Source: Tenericutes bacterium ADurb.BinA155 (lineage in GTDB: Bacteria; Bacillota_I; Bacilli_A; RFN20; CAG-826). From it: a stretch of DNA of 11,102 nt. The notes below the pieces were generated by a model. That model saw only the letters and a program-made list of their open reading frames with translations, was not told the origin of the DNA and searched no databases. Each line of letters begins with the position of its first letter. Position 1 is the first letter of the stretch. The DNA lies in NCBI GenBank assembly GCA_002068375.1, contig MVZL01000025.1, forward strand, positions 1 to 11,102. The letters are read 5' to 3'. Shown here piece after piece: positions 6,066 to 11,102 of this stretch. The translations under genes were made by a program, and so were the position numbers.

Positions 6066-8138
6066 ATGGGCCTATTGGAACTAAGGGATGTCGGCAAAAG
6101 CTTTGGCAGCGGGGACGCTTCTTTTTTCGCGGTCCGCCACGTGAATTTGTCCTTTCCTAGGAAGGGCCTTTTCGCGATCAAAGGGAAATCGGGTTCGGGC
6201 AAAAGCACTTTGCTGAATCTCATGGCCAAACTTCTTTATCCGAGCGAAGGGAAGATTTTCTTTAAGGGCAAAGATCTCACTGCCATTAAGGGGAAGCGGT
6301 TAGCCTACTTCCACCTTCACGAGGTCACGACGGTCTTCCAACACTACAACCTGATCGAAGGGGCCACGGCTTTAAGCAATGTCACCCTCCCCTTGCTTTT
6401 GGCAAAAGTCCCCATGAACCAAGCCAAAAAGAAAGCCGGTGCTCTTTTTGCCGAGTTCCATCTTTCGAGCCTAGAGAACAAGAACGTAGACTCCCTTTCT
6501 GGTGGGGAGAAGCAGCGGGTCGCGATCATGCGTGCCTTGAGCAATGACCCTGCGGTGATCCTCGCGGACGAGCCGACGGGCGCCCTCGACGAGAAAAGCT
6601 CGGAAGCGGTGATGGGAATGTTACAACTCATAGCGAAGAGCCGGCTGGTGATCTTCGTGAGCCATAACGAAGAACTGATCGGACGGTACGCCGAGACGGT
6701 CATCACGGTGAAGGATGGCCAAGTGAGCCCCTTCCTCTGCAAGGAGGTTTCTTCATCCTCGCGTGAACCGACTCACTTTTCTTATGGCCGGAAGTGGACC
6801 TCTTTCTTTACGGGCCGGAATTTTAAACGGAATGCCAAAAAGAATGCGGTGGCCTTTTTAGCGGGGACGATCGGGTTTGCTTCGCTCCTTTTGGCTTTAG
6901 GATTTTACCAAGGCAGCACTGAGTCTTTAGCCAATGAAGAAAGTCATTCGCTCGAATACCAATCCGCCAAAATCTCGGAACGGACGTATGTTGAGATTCC
7001 TAATTCGCCCCTAAAGCTCGTGAAGCAAACCCGGCCCGATCAGGTAACCGCGCTCGACGCGACCGCCCCGATCGATTCGGTGAGTATCGAAAAAGATTAT
7101 TCGTATTTCTTCCCGAGCTATAACGCCTATTCCTTTGAAGGAGAAAACGCCGATCCTTGTTCGTTCCTTCCGGTCTATGACCTCACGTTAACGGAAGGGG
7201 GGTCGGAGCTCCTTTCGAAAGGGGAGTTACCTTTATCCAATAGTTTGGACGAAGTCTTAGTCAACGAAGAATTCGCTCGGCTTTATTCGGGTGGTGTCTT
7301 GAATAAACGGATTGACCTTGCCTCCTCCTATAGCTTTTCTTATGGCGGGGAAAAAGAAGAAGGGGCCTTAAGCTTTCACTTTGAAATCGTGGGTGTGGTG
7401 CATGAGTTTTCCTTCTTAAACGCCCCGAAAGTTTATTACTCCTATTCCGCTTTAGCCGGCGCCTTCGCTAAAAAAGAATTGCCGAGGCTAACTAAGGCTC
7501 TTCAAAAAGAAACCACGATTGATTCCTTACTGGATCTCATCCCTAGCGATAGTCCGATCACCGGTTACGATTACCTCCTTTTCATCCATAAGCCGAAAGA
7601 AGTGCCTTTGCTTGACCAATTGATCGCCTCTCTACTCGCGAGCGGTTCTTTCTTAAGCATCGACTCCTCAACCTATGCCGTGAAAGCAGCCTTCAAGGAA
7701 CTCACCGGCGCGTTCAACGTCTCGCTTCTCGTCTTCGTAGGGATCGCCCTGGTGGGAGTGAGCCTCATCATCGCCTTAACGAGTTACAGCAATTTCGTTG
7801 CTCGGAAAAAGGAGACGGCGGTCCTCTTCACCTTAGGGGCGCGGAGCCAAGACCTCGAATCAGTCTATATCAATGAATCGGTGAGCGTGGCCTTACTAGC
7901 CGCGGTGGTGGCTTTAGCGATTTCTCCGCTTCTACAAAAGGGGATCAACGCTTTGATCACGAAACGCTTCGGTCTTGAAAACCTCATTCAAATCCCCCTT
8001 CTTTCTTACCTCGGCTACCGCTTTACCGTGCCGGTGCTCCTCATTCTTTTCGCAATGCTTTTAGCTTATCTAGCCAGCTCGCTTCCTTTAGCCTCCTTAA
8101 AACGGATGCCCTTAGCCGAGGAGCTTCAAGACGAATGA
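6066..8138 (+). CDS. fused ABC exporter subunit 1: ATPase plus MacB/FtsX-type permease
   Basis: This 690-residue protein has an N-terminal ABC ATPase of the LolD/MacB type: Walker A GKSGSGKS (40-47), Q-loop FQHYNL, signature LSGGEKQR, Walker B with catalytic Glu ILADEPTGALDE, and switch His FVSHNE. A FtsX-like permease follows. TM1 is about 260-282, the extracellular domain about 283-550, TM2 about 552-575, TM3 about 606-625 and TM4 about 654-677. The segment from about 385 (GELPLSNSLDEVLVNEEFARLY, then FEIVGVVHEF) resembles the MacB periplasmic core. Such proteins are usually mechanotransmitters or exporters of peptides, lipoproteins or antibiotics rather than classic channels; the substrate cannot be told. 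ATG 6066 was chosen over TTG 6063. It overlaps the second ABC gene by four bases, suggesting a heterodimer. It must have its own promoter or depend on readthrough of the terminator; no clean promoter was found. Confidence 0.9.
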   Translation: MGLLELRDVGKSFGSGDASFFAVRHVNLSFPRKGLFAIKGKSGSGKSTLLNLMAKLLYPSEGKIFFKGKDLTAIKGKRLAYFHLHEVTTVFQHYNLIEGATALSNVTLPLLLAKVPMNQAKKKAGALFAEFHLSSLENKNVDSLSGGEKQRVAIMRALSNDPAVILADEPTGALDEKSSEAVMGMLQLIAKSRLVIFVSHNEELIGRYAETVITVKDGQVSPFLCKEVSSSSREPTHFSYGRKWTSFFTGRNFKRNAKKNAVAFLAGTIGFASLLLALGFYQGSTESLANEESHSLEYQSAKISERTYVEIPNSPLKLVKQTRPDQVTALDATAPIDSVSIEKDYSYFFPSYNAYSFEGENADPCSFLPVYDLTLTEGGSELLSKGELPLSNSLDEVLVNEEFARLYSGGVLNKRIDLASSYSFSYGGEKEEGALSFHFEIVGVVHEFSFLNAPKVYYSYSALAGAFAKKELPRLTKALQKETTIDSLLDLIPSDSPITGYDYLLFIHKPKEVPLLDQLIASLLASGSFLSIDSSTYAVKAAFKELTGAFNVSLLVFVGIALVGVSLIIALTSYSNFVARKKETAVLFTLGARSQDLESVYINESVSVALLAAVVALAISPLLQKGINALITKRFGLENLIQIPLLSYLGYRFTVPVLLILFAMLLAYLASSLPLASLKRMPLAEELQDE

Positions 8139-10927
8139 AGAACCCGCTCATTTCCTTAACTCATGTGGACCGCAGCTTTGGGAAGCAGCACGTTTTAAAA
8201 GACGTCGATATTGATTTCCCCGCGGTCGGATTAATCGGGCTCGTCGGGGCCTCGGGATCGGGCAAAAGCACTTTGCTCAACATCATGAGCGGGCTTGATC
8301 CTGCCTATCAAGGCTCCGCCAAAATCTATGGGCGGGAGTGGAAGAGGATGGACGAAGCCGCCCGTTCGCGGTTCCGGATCAAGCATATCGGTTACGTTTT
8401 CCAATCGTTCAACCTCCTCGAACTCGAAACGGTCCTATCGAACGTTCTCCTTCCGCTCGACGCTTTATCGAACGCTTCTTATCGTCTTAAGAAACGGAAA
8501 GCCCTCGATTATCTTTCTTTCGTCGGCCTCAAAGGCAAAGCCAATGAACGCCTCAGCTGCTTATCCGGTGGGGAGAAGCAGCGGGTTTGTTTCGCAAGAG
8601 CCCTAGTGAGCGACCCCGACATTCTCCTTTGCGATGAGCCGACCGGGGCGCTCGATGAGAAGAACGCCCTTCTCATCTTTGAGCTCATAAAGGCCATCGC
8701 CAAAACGAAACTCGTGATCGTGGTGAGCCATGACCGAAAGCTCGTCGAAAAATACGCGGCGTATATCCTTTCGATTTCGGATGGTGTCGTTGAAGGCGAA
8801 GCCCTCAAAAAGGCTCCGGCGATGTTGCCCGCCCCCTCGAGCGTCGAACTCGGTTACCGGAAGCAAAAGCCACGCCTTTCCGCCTCGTTTCTTTTCACCC
8901 ACGCCTTTCATTTGGTGAAGGCTCGGCGTTTCCGGACCCTTATTTCCGAAACGGCGATCGCGATCGGCTTGATTGGATTAGGCTTATCGGTCTATGTTTC
9001 TTCGGCGATCCAAGGCGAACTCTCGGGGGCTTTTGCTTCCTTAGTCCCTAGTAATGAGATCGTGATGGAACCCCAAAACCCGGTCGCCAATCCTTACGCG
9101 AATGTCTATTCCGCCCCATTAGATGCGGTGAAGAAACTCTGCTCTTCTTATTCCGACATCAAAGATTACGGGACCTCTTATCTTCCCAATTTCGAGGAGT
9201 TTTATTGCGACAAGAATCTCTTCGTCATCCCCCATAACACCAAGGAGATCGTTTTACCTTCCTTCTCGATTCGGACCTGCAACGATTACCTTTGGCTTGA
9301 CGATTATCCGGATCTCCGTTATTACCCGAGCAAACCTGAGGTGATGGAAGATGATGCGATCGTGCTCGGCCTTCCTTTCGCCGAGATGAGCAACCTTTGC
9401 TTTGGGCTACAGATCCTTCGAAACTATGAATCGCTCGGTCTTTTTATTGAGACCAAAGGACTGAAGGGGATCTTTCAGCTCGCCCACTATGCCTGGAGCT
9501 ATGAAGATGAGCAGATCTTTCGGATCGTCGCGGTCACGGCGAGCAGCATCCCGACGATTTATCATCTCAATCACCATTGGACCACCTCTCTTTTTGAAAG
9601 CCAAATGCGTTTCCCGAGTTCGGATCATCAAGACACTTCTCTTCCTTGGATCATGCAGAAAGTCCATTACATCGAAGCGAAAAAAGAATTGACCCCTTTG
9701 CTGAAATCCTTGCGGGAAGACCCGAGCTGCGACTCCTTTATTTTTGAGCGGCCCAGTTCTTCTTATGACCAGTCTCATTGCCCGGTGGGGGAAGTCTGTT
9801 CATTGGAGCGGGCCTATATCTACCAAGCCGATAAACTTTCGGTCCCGTACCGCGATATCTTAAAAGCGGAGAACCTTTCTTCCGACATCAAAAGCCGACT
9901 CGTTTGTACCTCAGGGTCCTATTACGCCTATCCGAGTTCTCTCATGATGGGCTTTGCCCAAAAGTTCTTTTTGGCCAAAGAAGAAACGGCGTTAAACCAA
10001 ATCATCGATGCCTATAGCGACGTGAAGAAAAGCGAAGCCGGGCTTGATCTTGCCTTACCCGCGAATGTGGTGGATGGCGGTTACCTGAAAGCGATGGCGG
10101 GAGGCTTACGCTTTTCGAGCGATTGTTCCTCGCTTCTAAGCGGCCGGCCTCCCCAAGGGATCGAAGAAGTGGCCTTATCGAGCAGCCTCATGGCGAAGTG
10201 GGGGAACCCGAGCGAAGTCTATTTAGCGGCCGAAACGTCGGAAAAAGAAGTCGGGGATTCCTTGGTCCGTTCCTTTAGCCGGGGCTACCTCAAAGTGGTG
10301 GGAAGCGTCCGTTCCGAAAAGGATTGCCTCTATGGGGTTGAGGATTGGACGATCGATTATTTCCGAGATGGCCTTGGGATGAGCAGCTTTCTTCTCGAGC
10401 CGACCGGGGTCGTCTTTACGACCGCGGGGGCGGCGGTGAACGCCCAGGTTCTTTCTACCTTGGCGAAAGCGATGCCTGCATATCGCTTTTCCGATCCGGC
10501 GGAGACGATCTTAAAATCGATTGCGGCCACGACCGATTATGTCGGGGCGGTCCTCACCGTTTTTAGCGGGGTCGCCCTCGGGGTGTCCTCCTTGCTTTTC
10601 ATCATCGTGATGATGGTGAGCATCGCCGAAAACAAAAAAGAAGCGTACCTCCTTTATACCCTCGGGATTTCGCGGAGCGATATCGCCCGGAGCTATAGCG
10701 CCCAATCCGCCCTCTATGGGGAAATGGCCTTATGCGGAAGCGTCGCGAGTTTGCTCCTCGCCGAAGTCTTGATCCATCGCTATATTTCCTCTTCCTTTTC
10801 GAGCGTTTCGCCTTTTCAGGTTTCGCTTCTTCCCTTTTTCGCGATGATCGGATTTGCTCTTGCGGGGTTCTTTTTGACCTCCCTCTTTTTACAAATCGCA
10901 TTGCGCCGAGGCAAAATATCCCCATGA
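8135..10927 (+). CDS. fused ABC exporter subunit 2: ATPase plus FtsX-type permease with a very large extracellular domain
   Basis: This 930-residue protein has the same layout as its neighbour. Its ATPase shows Walker A GASGSGKS, Q-loop FQSFNL, signature LSGGEKQR, Walker B LLCDEPTGALDE and switch His VVSHD, all intact. TM1 is about 272-293, TM2 about 803-827, TM3 about 862-880 and TM4 about 898-922. The extracellular part between TM1 and TM2 is about 508 residues, nearly twice that of subunit 1, and carries ten cysteines. A MacB-core-like stretch starts near 670 (GRPPQGIEEVALSSSLMAKW, later LKVVGSV). The roughly 370 residues before it are an insertion I do not recognise. GAGGAG (8118-8123) lies 11 bases before the ATG, which overlaps the previous stop by four bases. 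Two 20-base stretches at the Walker A and signature motifs are identical between the two genes, in line with paralogy. Probably a heterodimeric exporter or peptide-response transporter; substrate unknown. Confidence 0.9.
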   Translation: MKNPLISLTHVDRSFGKQHVLKDVDIDFPAVGLIGLVGASGSGKSTLLNIMSGLDPAYQGSAKIYGREWKRMDEAARSRFRIKHIGYVFQSFNLLELETVLSNVLLPLDALSNASYRLKKRKALDYLSFVGLKGKANERLSCLSGGEKQRVCFARALVSDPDILLCDEPTGALDEKNALLIFELIKAIAKTKLVIVVSHDRKLVEKYAAYILSISDGVVEGEALKKAPAMLPAPSSVELGYRKQKPRLSASFLFTHAFHLVKARRFRTLISETAIAIGLIGLGLSVYVSSAIQGELSGAFASLVPSNEIVMEPQNPVANPYANVYSAPLDAVKKLCSSYSDIKDYGTSYLPNFEEFYCDKNLFVIPHNTKEIVLPSFSIRTCNDYLWLDDYPDLRYYPSKPEVMEDDAIVLGLPFAEMSNLCFGLQILRNYESLGLFIETKGLKGIFQLAHYAWSYEDEQIFRIVAVTASSIPTIYHLNHHWTTSLFESQMRFPSSDHQDTSLPWIMQKVHYIEAKKELTPLLKSLREDPSCDSFIFERPSSSYDQSHCPVGEVCSLERAYIYQADKLSVPYRDILKAENLSSDIKSRLVCTSGSYYAYPSSLMMGFAQKFFLAKEETALNQIIDAYSDVKKSEAGLDLALPANVVDGGYLKAMAGGLRFSSDCSSLLSGRPPQGIEEVALSSSLMAKWGNPSEVYLAAETSEKEVGDSLVRSFSRGYLKVVGSVRSEKDCLYGVEDWTIDYFRDGLGMSSFLLEPTGVVFTTAGAAVNAQVLSTLAKAMPAYRFSDPAETILKSIAATTDYVGAVLTVFSGVALGVSSLLFIIVMMVSIAENKKEAYLLYTLGISRSDIARSYSAQSALYGEMALCGSVASLLLAEVLIHRYISSSFSSVSPFQVSLLPFFAMIGFALAGFFLTSLFLQIALRRGKISP

Positions 10928-10978
10928 CACCGAGGCTTTTTCGACAAACAAAAATGTATAGCAAACCGCTTTTTTGGG

Positions 10979-10987
10979 TGGTATAGT
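10979..10987 (+). promoter_or_regulatory. extended -10 promoter candidate for the cold-shock gene
   Basis: TGGTATAGT fits the extended -10 form TGnTATAAT with one mismatch. No good -35 lies 16-18 bases upstream, which is tolerable for an extended -10. Transcription would start near 10994 and give a 5' leader of about 53 bases. Confidence 0.4.
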
Positions 10988-11023
10988 TATCCACGGTTGG
11001 TTAGACCTGCTAAAGGGGATAAC
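10986..11023. repeat. inverted repeat upstream of the cold-shock gene
   Basis: GTTATCC (10986-10992) is the exact reverse complement of GGATAAC (11017-11023), separated by 24 bases. A small nested pair, TTAG (11001-11004) and CTAA (11010-11013), lies between. It overlaps the -10 candidate, so it could be an operator or, if transcription starts further upstream, an RNA hairpin. Chance is possible at this arm length. Confidence 0.3.
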
Positions 11024-11037
11024 GAACCAGGAAGGTT

Positions 11038-11042
11038 AGGAG
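11038..11042 (+). promoter_or_regulatory. ribosome binding site of the cold-shock gene
   Basis: AGGAG ends four bases before the ATG at 11047, a slightly short spacer. GGAAGG at 11030-11035, with an 11-base spacer, is an alternative or overlapping site. Confidence 0.6.
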
Positions 11043-11046
11043 TTTC

Positions 11047-11102
11047 ATGAAGGGAACAGTCAAAATGTTCAACAAGGAAAAAGGCTACGGCTTTATCCAC
11101 AC
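11047..11102 (+). CDS. cold-shock domain protein (5' part, cut by window end)
   Basis: The visible 18 residues, MKGTVKMFNKEKGYGFIH, are the first strands of a CspA/CspB-type cold-shock protein with the RNP1 core KGYGFI. These proteins of about 65-70 residues bind single-stranded RNA and DNA and act as RNA chaperones. The usual nucleic-acid-stacking tryptophan after VK (VKWFN) is methionine here. The gene runs off the window edge. It has its own leader and promoter candidate and is probably a separate unit from the ABC genes. Confidence 0.9.
   Translation, partial: MKGTVKMFNKEKGYGFIH

Larger units (their letters stand above)
10928..11046 (+). other. intergenic leader of the cold-shock gene
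   Basis: This 119-base gap between the second ABC gene and csp is AT-richer than the flanking genes. It holds an extended -10 candidate, an inverted repeat and the csp ribosome binding site. No convincing intrinsic terminator for the ABC genes is visible: the short run GGCTTTTT (10934-10941) has no clear stem. Confidence 0.6.

Noticed and set aside
6195..8586. Identical 20-base blocks shared by the two ABC genes (6195-6214 with 8258-8277; 6501-6520 with 8567-8586)
   Set aside because: They fall exactly on the Walker A and signature motifs and are explained by paralogy and conserved protein sequence, not by a mobile repeat.
10930..10941. CCGAGGCTTTTT as a terminator of the ABC operon
   Set aside because: No stable stem precedes the T-run; a second CCGAGGC nearby is a direct, not inverted, repeat.
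10956..10986. Direct repeat GTATAG before the cold-shock gene
   Set aside because: Only six bases, two copies; likely chance in AT-richer DNA. The second copy is already part of the -10 candidate.

Overview
The window reads as chromosomal DNA of a Bacillota (Firmicutes) bacterium. The best match is a moderately GC-rich, gut-type relative of Erysipelotrichia or the Mollicutes-adjacent Bacilli. The reasons are gene order (RNase Y tail, then YmdB, then MiaB, the Bacillus-type rny neighbourhood), strong AGGAGG-type ribosome binding sites, a DUF951 protein (a Firmicutes family), and ATP-dependent formate-tetrahydrofolate ligase. TGA serves as a stop codon (end of ymdB, miaB, miaA and others), so this is the standard bacterial code, not the Mycoplasma code. 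The lineage is inference; the gene order is seen directly. Every gene is on the + strand and there is almost no non-coding DNA.

Region 1 (1-4157) is an RNA-metabolism operon. It holds the last seven codons and stop of rny (RNase Y), then ymdB (metallophosphodiesterase), miaB (radical-SAM tRNA methylthiotransferase), miaA (tRNA dimethylallyltransferase) and tcdA (t6A dehydratase). The last four are joined by 4-base ATGA overlaps. MiaA, MiaB and TcdA all modify adenosine 37 of tRNA. The main discovery is that MiaB carries about 100 extra C-terminal residues that look like a complete YlbF/YmcA (Com_YlbF) helical domain. In Bacillus subtilis YmcA is a separate protein encoded next to miaB, and it is part of the Y-complex that directs RNase Y. 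Here it appears to be fused to MiaB, in the same operon as RNase Y.

Region 2 (about 4108-6064) contains fhs (formate-tetrahydrofolate ligase), with an excellent ribosome binding site and a possible promoter inside the end of tcdA. A 72-residue DUF951 zinc-ribbon-like protein starts at a GTG that overlaps the end of fhs. A strong intrinsic terminator closes the unit.

Region 3 (6066-10927) has two overlapping genes for fused ABC exporters. Each has an ATPase domain followed by a MacB/FtsX-type four-helix permease with a large extracellular domain, and they probably form a heterodimer. The first gene begins two bases after the terminator T-tract, and its only ribosome binding site lies in the 3' arm of the terminator stem. 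The second protein has an unusually large (about 500 residue) extracellular domain with ten cysteines.

Region 4 (10928-11102) is a 119-base intergenic stretch with an extended -10 promoter candidate and an inverted repeat. It leads into the 5' end of a cold-shock protein gene cut by the window edge. No mobile element, CRISPR array, tRNA or rRNA was seen.
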